DNA from: Derxia lacustris
Lineage (GTDB): Bacteria > Pseudomonadota > Gammaproteobacteria > Burkholderiales > Burkholderiaceae_E
DNA: 40,464 nt
Assembly: GCF_002105195.1 (NCBI RefSeq)
Contig: NZ_MUHU01000034.1
Coordinates: 1 to 40,464 of the forward strand
Direction: 5' to 3'
The notes beneath the pieces were generated by a model, which worked only from the letters and a program-made list of their open reading frames with translations, made no database searches and was not told the DNA's origin. Shown in pieces: positions 1-8,318 of this stretch. The translations under genes and the position numbers were made by a program. Each line of letters starts with the position of its first letter. Position 1 is the first letter of the stretch.

Positions 1-226
1 GGGCTGGCGCGGGCCGGGGTGGCGGACGGGCGCCTTCTGGTGGCGCCTCGCGCCGGGGCTGCCGGCGGGTGAATGCCGCAGGCATTCAGGTCCGCATGTC
101 TGAGGGGGCGAAGCCCCCGAGTTGGCGGACCGGCCCGTCGGCAGTCCCGGTGCGAGGGAACCCTCCCGCAACGCGGGAGGGCGCAACCAGCCGGCGCCCG
201 TCCGCCACCCCGGCCCGCGCCAGCCC
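1..226 (+). repeat. Nested-hairpin structured repeat, copy 1
   Basis: Seen directly: an outer perfect 34-bp stem (1-34 with 193-226) encloses a 21-bp stem (49-69 with 134-154), a 7-bp hairpin (71-77 with 81-87), a stem 89-95 with 125-131 that carries an inner hairpin (104-109 with 113-118), and a 9-bp hairpin (161-169 with 173-181). Unpaired motifs TTCTGG (35-40), TGTCTGAG (97-104), CGAGTTG (118-124) and GAGGGAA (154-160) recur in three other copies. The 21-bp stem contains three G-T oppositions (52/151, 58/145, 65/138) that would be G-U pairs in plus-strand RNA. It lies 38 bp past the stop of the lipoprotein gene and touches the window edge, so it may continue outside. No family recognised. 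Confidence 0.85.
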
Positions 227-264
227 TGCGGCATCAACCAGCAAGCCAACGCCGCAGGCAAAAC

Positions 265-2751
265 TCACTGCCGCACCAGCTCGTAATAAACCGCCGGCCC
301 CTTCCCGCCGATGGTGTTGTCGAGCTTGAACGACACCCCGTTGCCATCCACCGTCACCGGCCGCGTCTCGACCCGGTTGCCGCGGGCATCCAGCGCATAC
401 AGCGTCCAGTTGCCCGAGATCGCCAGCCGCGCCTCGATGACCGAGCCGCGCATCAGCACCGGCAGCGTGCCCCAGGCCGCCAGCGTCTTGGCGGTCGAGT
501 CGGTGAACTTCATGTTGGTGTTGCGCGCGTCGGTCACATGCGTGAGCAGGATGCGGCTGGTGGCGGTCAGCGCCTGATCGTTGTCGAGCGCGATCGCCGC
601 CACCGTCGCGCCCGGCGTGAAGCGGCCGATCGACAGCACATTGCCCTGCACCACGGTCGAGTCGAAGGTCAGCACCTCGGTCTTGGGCGTGACCACGCGC
701 AGCGCGCGGTTCCTGAAGTCCCAGATCGTCTGGTTGGTGTCGGACTGGACCAGGCCGTTGACCGCGTCGGTCTGGTTGTTGGGATAGAGCATGCCGGCCT
801 CGCGCACCCGGGCGGCGGTCTCGTACCACTGCGCATCGCCGGCGGCATAGCCGGCGAAGGCGGCGCGCGGCGTGGGCGTCAGCTCGTCGTTGGTCAGCAG
901 CGGCTCCTTGATGAAGTTGGGCGCCGTGCCGCTGCCGGTCCAGTTGCGGTTGCCGTCGGTCTGGTCGGGCGTGATCTGGGCGATCTTGCTGATGAAGGAC
1001 ATGTTCGCCACCGCCGGCGTCCAGCTCATCATCCAGCTCGCGCCCCAGCGGTAGTCGAGCATCTTGTCGGGCCGCGCGGTGTAGGCCACGGTGAAGCGCG
1101 CCGGCCACACGTCGCCGCGCCGGTACAGGAAGGCGGCGATGCGGTCGCTGGCGGTCAGGATCGGATCGCCCCAGTTGAAGAAGCTGCGGATCTGGCCCAG
1201 GTGGTCCCACTTCGGCGGGTTCTGGTAGGCGGTGGCGTCGAGCTGGTGGCCGAAGCTGCACAGCCCGTTCCAGCCCTGGTGGGCGGCAAACGCGCCGCTC
1301 ATCGCGCCCGATTCATAGCGGTACTTGTTCCAGAACGGCTGCGAGAACTCGGTCGCGTAGAAGTTGCGGCCGTGATAGCGCAGCCCGGCCGCGCCGCGCA
1401 GATAGGCGCCCATCGTGTCGAAGGCGCTGTTGTTGACGATGCTGCTGCCCACGCCGTCGCCGCTCGGATGGTCGTGATAGTTGTTGAAGGTGATGGCGTC
1501 GCCCTGGCTGCGCGCCAGCGTGTCGCCCCAGCTCTGGCAGGAATTGGCATTGCTGAACTTGCCGACCGCGCCCTTGGCCGCGAGGTAGTCGCGCATCCAG
1601 CTGGCGGTGGCCATCTCGGTCTCGGCCATGAAGCGGCCGAAGTCGTCTTCGCGCCTGGTCTTGCCGGCGCTGCGCAGCGGCAGCGCCACGCCGCCGAGCG
1701 ACGGGTCTTCGCCGGCGGCCAGCGCCACGGCGCTCCAGGCCGCCCGGAAGGCCTCGACGCTGCCGTACTTCTTCATCAGCCAGGCGTTGAAGCCGGGCTT
1801 CAGGCCATCGTCGAACTTGCCGCCCGACACGCCGGCCACCATGGCGATCGAGCCTTCGTTGATGCCGACGATGACCTTGAGGTTGGGATCCTTGGCGATG
1901 GTCACGCCGTTGTAGGGATTGACCGTGTCGAAGATGCGGTCGACCGCCTTCTTCCACGCGGCCTGGTAGCGCGGGTCGTAATGGATGCGCGACTTGGCGT
2001 TGACGGCGGTGTTGTTGACCCAGCCGGTCTTGTACGACTGCGCATCCATCGTGTAGCCGATGCCCTGCTTGCCCAGCTCGGCGATCAGGCGGAACAGCGA
2101 GTCGAGCTGGCCGGCGTTGATGTTGGCGTCGACCGTGCCCGACTGCATCAGCGCGGCGTCGATGCCGTGCAGCCGCACCAGGTTGTAGCCGCGCCGCTTG
2201 ATCTCGTTGACATAGGTGGTGGCGGCGGTCGCGCTGCCGAGCGGCGACATGCTTTCCAGCACCCAGTTCATGCACATGCCGCGCGCGCTATAGCCCTGGA
2301 GCGGGCCGCTCAGGTCGAGCGCGGTGCCCGGCGTGACGGTGAGGTCGTATTCCTTCATCGGCAGCCAGAGCGCGCCGGCGGCCAGGGTGCCGGCATCGCT
2401 GCTGGCCACCAGCTTGACCGGCGTGGCCGACAGCGTGCTGGCGATGGCCGCCGCCGCGGTGGCGCGGCCGACGCCGGCGGCGCTGTCGTCCGGGCTGCTG
2501 CCGGCCACGGCCTGGTTGCCGCCGGTGCTGGCGGATTCGCTGGCCAGGCCGCCGGCGGTGGTGATCGCGGGCGTGGTCACCGCGCCGTCGCGCGGCGTGG
2601 CGACCGGCGTGGTCACGGCGGCGGCCGTGGCGGCGCTGCCGGCGGCTGCGACGGGTGATTCGACACCACCGCCGCCACAGGCGGACAACAGGCTTGCCAT
2701 CGCGATCGAGGCGGCAATGATCGAAGGAGAAAACGGAATCTTGGCTGCCAT
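265..2751 (-). CDS. Lipoprotein with cellulase-like (GH clan A) TIM-barrel domain
   Basis: 828 residues. The N-terminus is a lipoprotein signal with lipobox LSAC (Cys25), followed by a low-complexity Ala/Thr/Ser/Gly linker to about residue 125. The rest resembles a clan GH-A glycoside hydrolase: a strand ending VGINEG fits the acid/base Glu of the Asn-Glu signature, and YATEFSQPFW fits the region of the nucleophile Glu. Both assignments are inference. A beta-rich C-terminal part (about 640-828) could be an accessory domain. The ATG at 2749-2751 follows a G-rich ribosome site. It should be exported and lipid-anchored, acting on an extracellular glycan that cannot be named from sequence. It is transcribed away from the hydrogenase operon, and no link to hydrogen metabolism is visible. 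Confidence 0.7.
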   Translation of the reverse strand: MAAKIPFSPSIIAASIAMASLLSACGGGGVESPVAAAGSAATAAAVTTPVATPRDGAVTTPAITTAGGLASESASTGGNQAVAGSSPDDSAAGVGRATAAAAIASTLSATPVKLVASSDAGTLAAGALWLPMKEYDLTVTPGTALDLSGPLQGYSARGMCMNWVLESMSPLGSATAATTYVNEIKRRGYNLVRLHGIDAALMQSGTVDANINAGQLDSLFRLIAELGKQGIGYTMDAQSYKTGWVNNTAVNAKSRIHYDPRYQAAWKKAVDRIFDTVNPYNGVTIAKDPNLKVIVGINEGSIAMVAGVSGGKFDDGLKPGFNAWLMKKYGSVEAFRAAWSAVALAAGEDPSLGGVALPLRSAGKTRREDDFGRFMAETEMATASWMRDYLAAKGAVGKFSNANSCQSWGDTLARSQGDAITFNNYHDHPSGDGVGSSIVNNSAFDTMGAYLRGAAGLRYHGRNFYATEFSQPFWNKYRYESGAMSGAFAAHQGWNGLCSFGHQLDATAYQNPPKWDHLGQIRSFFNWGDPILTASDRIAAFLYRRGDVWPARFTVAYTARPDKMLDYRWGASWMMSWTPAVANMSFISKIAQITPDQTDGNRNWTGSGTAPNFIKEPLLTNDELTPTPRAAFAGYAAGDAQWYETAARVREAGMLYPNNQTDAVNGLVQSDTNQTIWDFRNRALRVVTPKTEVLTFDSTVVQGNVLSIGRFTPGATVAAIALDNDQALTATSRILLTHVTDARNTNMKFTDSTAKTLAAWGTLPVLMRGSVIEARLAISGNWTLYALDARGNRVETRPVTVDGNGVSFKLDNTIGGKGPAVYYELVRQ

Positions 2752-3143
2752 GGTGGCCCCCCGGTGAGACGTGAGTCGTGACGCAGGCCGGCGTGCGCAG
2801 TGGCGGCCGGTCCTTGTCCGGGTTAGCGGGCGGCAATGGGGGGAAGCTGAATCGGCGGGCGGGCCGGGCGCGGCGGTCTAGGACAGCGTTCCGCATTCCG
2901 GCTAGGAATCCGCGGAAGCGCGGAGGCAGGGCAGCGGAAGGCGCGGGCGGGGGGAAATGGAGGGCGCGGCTGTCGGCGTCCGCCGACCTTGACCGACCGC
3001 AACCCGCATCCGGGTGATGCGGCGAACTGCCGGTCTAAGCCGGTGTTGTTCCGCAATGTGAGAAGTGCGTGAACTTGAGCCTAGGGTTTACCCGATAGTC
3101 CGATGCTTAGATCGGCCTTCGGGAAAAGCGGCGTCGGAAGAAA
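2752..3143. other. Intergenic region upstream of the lipoprotein gene
   Basis: 392 bp between the start of the lipoprotein gene and the stop of the NiCoT gene, both on the minus strand. It must contain the lipoprotein promoter and leader, but I could not pick a -35/-10 pair with confidence. A 7-bp hairpin (CCGCATC/GATGCGG) lies near 3004-3022. The short open frames here look like chance frames in GC-rich DNA. Confidence 0.4.
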
Positions 3144-3947
3144 TCAGACAGCCGCGCTACGCCGGCTTCCGACACGCCGGGTCCACCAGAGCGCACTGCC
3201 GCTGGCGAGGAGAAAGCCGAGGCCGAGCAGGAATTCGCGGCCTTCCACCAGCGCATCGGCGCTGACGCTGAGCTGGCGCGCGAGGCCGAGGCCGGCGACC
3301 GCCAGCGCGCCCGCGCCGACGATGGCCGGCACCCAGCGCGCCGCGCCCGAGCCGGGCGCCAGATGGCCGCGCAGCAGCCGGCTGATCCACCAGCCGCTCG
3401 CGCAGTCGGTGGCGCACATGCCGGCGGTGAAGGCCAGCGCCAGTCCGGCGCCGGCAGCGGCCGAGCCGCGCTCCAGGCCCACCGTGCCGAACCACAGCGC
3501 CAGCGTCAGCGTGTCGAACGAGATCGCGAACAGCATGCCCAGCAGCAGTCCGCCCCAGGCCCGGCCAAACACCGGCGCGCGCTGCACCAGCCGGCCGCGC
3601 CAGCCGCTCACCGGCGCATCGCCGACCAGCGCCGCCTTGAGATTGAAGGCGCCGATCAGGCCCAGGCAGGCGATGGAGAACAGGCTGCCGGCACGGTCGA
3701 GCCAGTCGGGCAGATGCAGGCCGCCGGTGCGGATGCAGGCCAGCGCCGCCGCCAGCACCACCGCGCCATGCCCGAGCGAGAACAGCGCGCCGGCCAGCCG
3801 CGCCAGCCCGTGCCGGCCGGCGCGCGCATGCAGCCGCACCAGCCCGTCGATGGCCGCCAGATGGTCGGCATCCATGCCGTGACGGGCGCCGAGCAGGGCG
3901 CCGAAGGCGAGGGCGAGCGGCAGGCTGGCGGAGAGCGGAAGGTCCAT
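3144..3947 (-). CDS. NiCoT-family nickel/cobalt permease (HoxN/NixA type)
   Basis: About 267 residues from the ATG at 3945-3947; an upstream ATG at 3987-3989 would add 14 residues. The family signature is clear: RHGMDADHLAAID near residues 22-34 matches the HX4DH motif that defines NiCoT permeases and binds the metal in the membrane. A second conserved segment, LFSLGHGAVV, follows at about 53-62. Several more hydrophobic helices can be counted. It is shorter than HoxN of C. necator (about 350 residues), mainly at the N-terminus. The role inferred from family and place is high-affinity Ni2+ (or Co2+) uptake across the cytoplasmic membrane, which would supply HypA/HypB of the nearby hydrogenase operon. 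Cobalt specificity cannot be excluded. I leave the symbol open because orthology to hoxN is not certain. Confidence 0.8.
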   Translation of the reverse strand: MDLPLSASLPLALAFGALLGARHGMDADHLAAIDGLVRLHARAGRHGLARLAGALFSLGHGAVVLAAALACIRTGGLHLPDWLDRAGSLFSIACLGLIGAFNLKAALVGDAPVSGWRGRLVQRAPVFGRAWGGLLLGMLFAISFDTLTLALWFGTVGLERGSAAAGAGLALAFTAGMCATDCASGWWISRLLRGHLAPGSGAARWVPAIVGAGALAVAGLGLARQLSVSADALVEGREFLLGLGFLLASGSALWWTRRVGSRRSAAV

Positions 3948-4042
3948 GGCGGCAGGCGGCGGATGAAGAATCGGCATTTCTTCATACACGTTGCATGCCA
4001 GCCGGCGGAGCGGGATTTCCCGCGCGCCGGCTCAGGCGGGCT

Positions 4043-5257
4043 TCAGTACGGCCAGTTCTGGTTGCTGATGAACTGGTGGCCGTCGGCGCCGTCCACATGC
4101 AGCCACACGCTGCCCCAGCTGGGCGGATTGGCCGAGGTCCACTTGCCGAAGGTGAGGCTGGTGGCGCGCGCCGCCACGTTCTTCCAGACGTTGACGCTGG
4201 TGTCGCCGTTGCCGGCGTTGACGCCGACGCCGCCCATGGTCTTGGTGGCGTCGGTCGGCAGGGTCCAGGTCAGCGCCACGGTCGAGCCGCTGACGAAGCT
4301 GCCCGCCAGCGCCGGCTTGAAGGTCTTGGGCGTGGCGAACCAGCGCGTCTGGTTGGTCTGGGCCTGGGCGTTGCTGTAGGGCACCGAATGCAGACCCAGC
4401 GTGGTGGTGGCGCCGACCTTCTTGTAGGTCGGGCCATAGAACACCAGGGTGTAGCGCGAGCTGGCCTTCATCAGGCTCAGGTCGACGCATTGCGTGCCGC
4501 TGCTGTTCGAGCACTCCGGAATCCAGGTGGAGTTGCTGCTGACCAGCCCGGTGGTCAGCACATTGAAATTGCCGCCGGTGACGGTGCGGCCCAGCACGAT
4601 GCCGGCCACGGTGCCCAGATGGGCAAAGGTCTGCGACGCCGGCAGGCCGGGGCCGCTGATGCGCACATAGGCGACGGTGGCGGGCGCGCCGTTGTCGATC
4701 CAGAACTCGACCATCCGCGCAAAGCTCCAGGCGCTGGCGGTATTGGGCCGGAAGCGCTTGTTGATCGCATGCGGCTCGACATAGGCCGGGCGGCGGTCGC
4801 CCCAGAAGCGCCACTTGCCGTCGTCGCCGAGGATGAACTGCATCTCGGGCCGTTCGAGCACCGTGCTGTCGGGCGCCTTGATGATGAAGCTGGCGAGCAG
4901 CGTCTTGCCGTCGGCGGCGACGCTGACGATCTTGTTGAGCGTGAGCGTGATGCCGACGTTGTCGGCGCTGAGCACGCCATTGGCGCTGAGGACGGTGGCG
5001 CGGGTGTCGCCGCCGTCGAGCAGGTCGGCCGCGAACAGGTCGAGCAGGGTGGCGTCGTTGGCGGCCGGCACGGCGCTGGCGAACAGCGCGTTGAAGCGCG
5101 CGAACAGCGTGGCGATGCCGGTGGTCTGGGCCGTCGTGGCCTGGGTGACGGCGGCGGCCTCGGCGACCGGCAGGTCGGCGGCGCGGGCGGCCGGGCCGGC
5201 GACGAGGCAGAGCGCGAGCGCGGCGAGCGCAAGCGGCTGGAAGGCGAAGCGGGACAT
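4043..5257 (-). CDS. Secreted protein of unknown function
   Basis: 404 residues starting at the ATG at 5255-5257, preceded by AGGAAC. The first 27 residues are a standard Sec signal peptide (basic start, Leu/Ala-rich core, ARA before the predicted cleavage), so the product is periplasmic or secreted. The mature protein begins with an Ala/Thr-rich helical stretch. It then has Trp/Tyr/Gly-rich beta-like segments such as KWRFWGDRRPAYVE, and ends in Trp/Asn/Ser-rich sequence resembling a carbohydrate-binding or fibronectin-like fold; that fold is only an impression. One Cys pair (PECSNSSGTQC) could form a disulphide. I do not recognise the family. It sits between the NiCoT gene and the DUF3422 gene on the same strand, with 237 bp upstream for its own promoter. 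Confidence 0.7.
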   Translation of the reverse strand: MSRFAFQPLALAALALCLVAGPAARAADLPVAEAAAVTQATTAQTTGIATLFARFNALFASAVPAANDATLLDLFAADLLDGGDTRATVLSANGVLSADNVGITLTLNKIVSVAADGKTLLASFIIKAPDSTVLERPEMQFILGDDGKWRFWGDRRPAYVEPHAINKRFRPNTASAWSFARMVEFWIDNGAPATVAYVRISGPGLPASQTFAHLGTVAGIVLGRTVTGGNFNVLTTGLVSSNSTWIPECSNSSGTQCVDLSLMKASSRYTLVFYGPTYKKVGATTTLGLHSVPYSNAQAQTNQTRWFATPKTFKPALAGSFVSGSTVALTWTLPTDATKTMGGVGVNAGNGDTSVNVWKNVAARATSLTFGKWTSANPPSWGSVWLHVDGADGHQFISNQNWPY

Positions 5258-5433
5258 GGTCGTTCGTTCCTGTCGTTGTGGGTTTTGGTGCCGCGTCATG
5301 CCCGGATGCGGCGCGGCGCGGCGGCGCGATGGTCGGGCATTCGGCGTTTGTCGGTGCGCACAATTGCGCGCGCATTGCGCAAATGGCCGGATCGGCCGGC
5401 GTTGTGACCGAGTTGCGCGATGGCGCGCGCCGC

Positions 5434-5483
5434 AGCGATCACGCCGCTTGCAGCCGGCGGCGCCAAGCGATCACGGCGCTTGC
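5434..5483. repeat. Imperfect 18-bp direct repeat
   Basis: AGCGATCACGCCGCTTGC at 5434-5451 recurs at 5466-5483 with one change (C to G). It lies just past the stop codon of the DUF3422 gene (minus strand) and upstream of the secreted-protein gene. It could be a small duplication or part of a control site. No function is assigned. Confidence 0.5.
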
Positions 5484-5494
5484 GCCCGCGGGCG

Positions 5495-6838
5495 TTACTC
5501 GATGACCTGCGCGAGATGGCTTTTCAGCCGCCGCGTGGTCCACCAGACCACGCCGGCAATCAGCGGGATCGATGCGCCCGTGACCAGCTCGGGCGACACA
5601 TGCAGGCCGCCGTCGTGCAGCGCTTCGGCCATGTGATGCACGAGCGAGCTGGCGTAATAGGTGATGGCGGCGATCGACAGCCCCTCGACGGTCTGCTGCA
5701 GGTGCAGCTGCATGCGCTGGCCGTTGCCGAGCGAGCGCAGCAGATCCTGGTTCTGCAGCTCGGTCTGGATCTCGACCCGGGTGCGCAGCAGCGCGCTGGT
5801 GCGCGAGACCCGCTCCGACAGCTGGTTCATGCGGTGCACGGTCGCGTCGATGGTGGCCATCGCGGGCATCAGGCGGCGCTGCACGAAGGGGCCGATGCCC
5901 ATCAGATGCGCGACCGGCTCGTCGAACAGGTCGGCCAGGCGCTGCTGGACGATGCCGTAATAGGCCTTGGATGCCGAGAAGCGCGTGGTGTGGTCGGCGA
6001 TCACCATCTCGTTCTCGCCGGCCAGCCGCATCAGCTCGCCGAGCAGGCCGACGTCGTCGCGCTCGGGCTTGTGGATGGCCTGGGTCAGCTCGGCGAGCTG
6101 ATGCTCGGACGCCGCCAGCCGTCCGCCCAGCCGGCGCGCCGGCGCAAAGCCGATCAGCGCCATCACGCGGTAGGTCTCCATCTCTACCAGCCCGGCGGTG
6201 ATGCGGCCGGCCTTGCCCTCCTGCAGCCGGTCGCCCATCACCAGAAAGCGCGTGAAGCCGTCGGCGCGGATGGTGAAGTTGGCATAGACCCGCGCCCGCG
6301 ACGTGCCGCCGCGCAGCCAGGCGCCGCACAGCCGCGCCGTGCCCAGAAAGGCGCGCGCGCGCTCGATCTCTTCTTCGGGCGGCGCGTCGGGGTCGGCGCG
6401 CAGCAGCACGATGTGGATCGCGGTCAGCGTCTGTCCCGGAATGGAACGCAGCCAGTCGGCCGGCGCGCGCACCAGATGCGACAGCTCGGGCTCGTCGGCG
6501 CCCCAGACCGCGTCCTGCGCGATCGGCTGGGTGATCGAGTAGCGCGAGAACTCGCCGTGGCGCTCCCACTTGAGCGTGAAGTTCTCGGTGTTGGCGCGCA
6601 TGAAATGCGGCTCGTCGAGCGAGAAGCGCGCGCCGATGGATTCGAACAATTTGCGCAGATGGGCGTGCTCCACCTCGGGCGCGATGCCGGCGTTGAGCAC
6701 CGCGATATGCGTGACCAGCGCCGGATGGCGGATGCGCGCGGTCGGCCGGGCGTGGATTTCGTCGTTGAGCGTGCGGCGCTCGGGATGGTCGGGCGGCATC
6801 AGCGGCCGGGCGGGGGCGGGCAAGGGCAGGTCGGGCAT
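5495..6838 (-). CDS. DUF3422 family membrane-anchored protein
   Basis: 447 residues from the ATG at 6836-6838. The opening segment HPERRTLNDEIHARP, the long charged helical middle with many Arg/Glu, and the C-terminal hydrophobic segments (about 390-410 and 425-440: LSIAAITYYASSLVHH and SIPLIAGVVWWTTRR) match the DUF3422 family as I know it in alpha- and betaproteobacteria. These proteins probably have a large cytoplasmic domain anchored by two C-terminal membrane helices, a topology resembling ion-channel accessory proteins. No biochemical role is established to my knowledge. It is divergent from the hydrogenase operon and shares with it a 361-bp intergenic region, so its promoter must lie there too. 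No sign of truncation. Confidence 0.8.
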   Translation of the reverse strand: MPDLPLPAPARPLMPPDHPERRTLNDEIHARPTARIRHPALVTHIAVLNAGIAPEVEHAHLRKLFESIGARFSLDEPHFMRANTENFTLKWERHGEFSRYSITQPIAQDAVWGADEPELSHLVRAPADWLRSIPGQTLTAIHIVLLRADPDAPPEEEIERARAFLGTARLCGAWLRGGTSRARVYANFTIRADGFTRFLVMGDRLQEGKAGRITAGLVEMETYRVMALIGFAPARRLGGRLAASEHQLAELTQAIHKPERDDVGLLGELMRLAGENEMVIADHTTRFSASKAYYGIVQQRLADLFDEPVAHLMGIGPFVQRRLMPAMATIDATVHRMNQLSERVSRTSALLRTRVEIQTELQNQDLLRSLGNGQRMQLHLQQTVEGLSIAAITYYASSLVHHMAEALHDGGLHVSPELVTGASIPLIAGVVWWTTRRLKSHLAQVIE

Positions 6839-6964
6839 GGGTGGCGTCTGACGTTGGTCTTGTTGTGTCACTGGCTGCGCTGCTCGCAAACATCGCACCG
6901 ACGCGAACTGTGCCGCCGCGACACGCCGGCGGGTGACAACACGCTGATCGCATGCGCGAAAAAC

Positions 6965-6981
6965 CGATCACCTCATGATCG
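6965..6981. promoter_or_regulatory. Inverted repeat, candidate activator site upstream of hoxK
   Basis: CGATCA, five bases, TGATCG: a perfect 6-bp inverted repeat about 110 bp upstream of the -24 element of the hoxK promoter. That is the distance expected for a bacterial enhancer site. HoxA is the obvious candidate binder, but this is inference; the site could equally serve the divergent DUF3422 gene. Confidence 0.4.
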
Positions 6982-7000
6982 ATTGACGCTTTGCAACACT

Positions 7001-7019
7001 TTCGGGGTTAACCCCCGAA
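7001..7019. promoter_or_regulatory. Palindrome GGGGTTAACCCC upstream of hoxK
   Basis: A 12-bp perfect palindrome flanked by TTC on the left and CCGAA on the right (one extra C), about 75-90 bp upstream of the -24 element. It could be a protein-binding site or, as RNA, a hairpin. It has no following T-run in either direction that would make a convincing terminator. Confidence 0.35.
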
Positions 7020-7050
7020 AAATTTGTGCGCGCGAAAAATTCCCGTTTTT

Positions 7051-7063
7051 TCTCAATGGCTTG
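7051..7063 (+). promoter_or_regulatory. IHF-like binding site
   Basis: TCTCAATGGCTTG matches the IHF consensus WATCAANNNNTTR at all specified positions but one. It lies in an AT-rich stretch between the inverted repeats and the sigma-54 promoter. This is the usual place for IHF to bend DNA so an NtrC-type activator can reach the polymerase. Inference from pattern and position. Confidence 0.45.
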
Positions 7064-7090
7064 GCGTTCACCCGCGATGTGAATGAGAAC

Positions 7091-7106
7091 TGGTCCGCTT
7101 ATTGCC
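7091..7106 (+). promoter_or_regulatory. Sigma-54 (-24/-12) promoter of the hydrogenase operon
   Basis: TGGTCCGCTTATTGCC carries GG at 7092-7093 and GC at 7104-7105 with the required ten bases between, plus the TTGC typical of the -12 box. Transcription would start near 7117, leaving a leader of about 83 nt before the GTG of hoxK. The MBH operon of C. necator is known to use sigma-54 with HoxA, and hoxA is encoded in this window. The assignment therefore rests on both pattern and context. Confidence 0.75.
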
Positions 7107-7199
7107 CTTGAGGAATTCAACGCGGCGGCCCGGTCCAGCGGGGGTAAACGGTCTGATCGAGAAGACCGCACGGCGGCGCGACCCCAGGAGAAAAAGACG

Positions 7200-8294
7200 G
7201 TGGAAACCTTCTACGAAGTCATGCGGCGCCAGGGCATCACCCGGCGCAGCTTCATGAAGTTCTGTTCGCTCACGGCAACCTCGCTCGGCCTCGGGCCGGC
7301 GTTCGTGCCCAAGATCGCGCATGCGATGGAAACCAAGCCGCGCACTCCGGTGCTGTGGCTGCACGGGCTGGAGTGCACCTGCTGCTCCGAGTCCTTCATC
7401 CGCTCGGCGCATCCGCTGGCGAAGGACGCCGTGCTGTCGATGATCTCGCTCGACTACGACGACACGCTGATGGCCGCCGCCGGCCACCAGGCCGAGGCGA
7501 TCCTCGAAGAGGTGATGACCAAGTACAAGGGCAACTACATCCTCGCCGTCGAGGGCAACCCGCCGCTCAACCAGGACGGCATGAGCTGCATCATCGGCGG
7601 CAAGCCCTTCGTCGATCAGCTCAAGCATGTGGCCAAGGACGCCAAGGCCATCATCAGCTGGGGCTCGTGCGCGAGCTGGGGCTGCGTGCAGGCCGCCAAG
7701 CCCAACCCGACGCAGGCCACGCCGGTGCATCAGGTGATCCATGACAAGCCGATCATCAAGGTGCCGGGCTGCCCGCCGATCGCCGAGGTGATGACGGGCG
7801 TCATCACCTACATGCTCACCTTCGACCGCATTCCCGAGCTGGACCGCCAGGGCCGGCCGAAGATGTTCTACAGCCAGCGCATCCACGACAAGTGCTACCG
7901 CCGGCCGCACTTCGACGCGGGCCAGTTCGTCGAGAGCTATGACGACGAGTTCGCGCGCCGCGGCTACTGCCTCTACAAGGTCGGCTGCAAGGGCCCGACC
8001 ACCTACAACGCCTGCTCCACGACCATGTGGAACGAGGGCACGAGCTTCCCGATCAAGGCCGGCCACGGCTGCATCGGCTGCTCGGAAGACGGCTTCTGGG
8101 ACAAGGGATCGTTCTACGACCGCCTGACCACCATCAAGCAGTTCGGCGTGGAAGCCAATGCCGACAAGATCGGCGGAACGCTGGCGGCAGCCTCGGGCGC
8201 CGTGGTGGCCGTGCATGCGGCGGCCAGCGCGCTCAAGCGCGCGGCCGACAAGAAGGCCGAAGCGCGGGCCGAAGAAAAGAACGAAGCGCGCTGA
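7200..8294 (+). CDS. hoxK: Membrane-bound [NiFe] hydrogenase small subunit, O2-tolerant type
   Basis: 364 residues from a GTG at 7200, chosen because AGGAG lies at 7186-7190 and the protein then begins as HoxK does. A Tat signal (RRSFMKFC, residues 15-22) ends at AHA before Met43. In mature numbering, ECTCC supplies Cys17, Cys19 and Cys20, and SCASWGC supplies the pair spaced like Cys115/Cys120. Cys19 and Cys120 are the two extra cysteines that make the [4Fe-3S] proximal cluster of O2-tolerant group 1d enzymes. Downstream Cys/His motifs fit the medial and distal clusters, and a hydrophobic segment near the C-terminus fits the membrane anchor. The subunit passes electrons from the NiFe site in HoxG to HoxZ on the periplasmic side. 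First gene of the operon. Also called hupS or hyaA. Confidence 0.97.
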   Translation: METFYEVMRRQGITRRSFMKFCSLTATSLGLGPAFVPKIAHAMETKPRTPVLWLHGLECTCCSESFIRSAHPLAKDAVLSMISLDYDDTLMAAAGHQAEAILEEVMTKYKGNYILAVEGNPPLNQDGMSCIIGGKPFVDQLKHVAKDAKAIISWGSCASWGCVQAAKPNPTQATPVHQVIHDKPIIKVPGCPPIAEVMTGVITYMLTFDRIPELDRQGRPKMFYSQRIHDKCYRRPHFDAGQFVESYDDEFARRGYCLYKVGCKGPTTYNACSTTMWNEGTSFPIKAGHGCIGCSEDGFWDKGSFYDRLTTIKQFGVEANADKIGGTLAAASGAVVAVHAAASALKRAADKKAEARAEEKNEAR

Positions 8295-8318
8295 CCTCCG
8301 GCCGACAGGGAAAAAGAC

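Noticed and set aside
73..2658. Plus-strand open frame of 861 codons opposite the lipoprotein gene
   Set aside because: The minus strand has a lipobox, a ribosome site and a barrel-like protein. The plus frame is Arg/Gly/His-rich, low complexity, and starts inside structured repeat copy 1.
7083..7199. Upstream extension of hoxK to an ATG at 7083
   Set aside because: It would start before the sigma-54 promoter and its expected transcription start. The GTG at 7200 has a good ribosome site and matches the start of HoxK.
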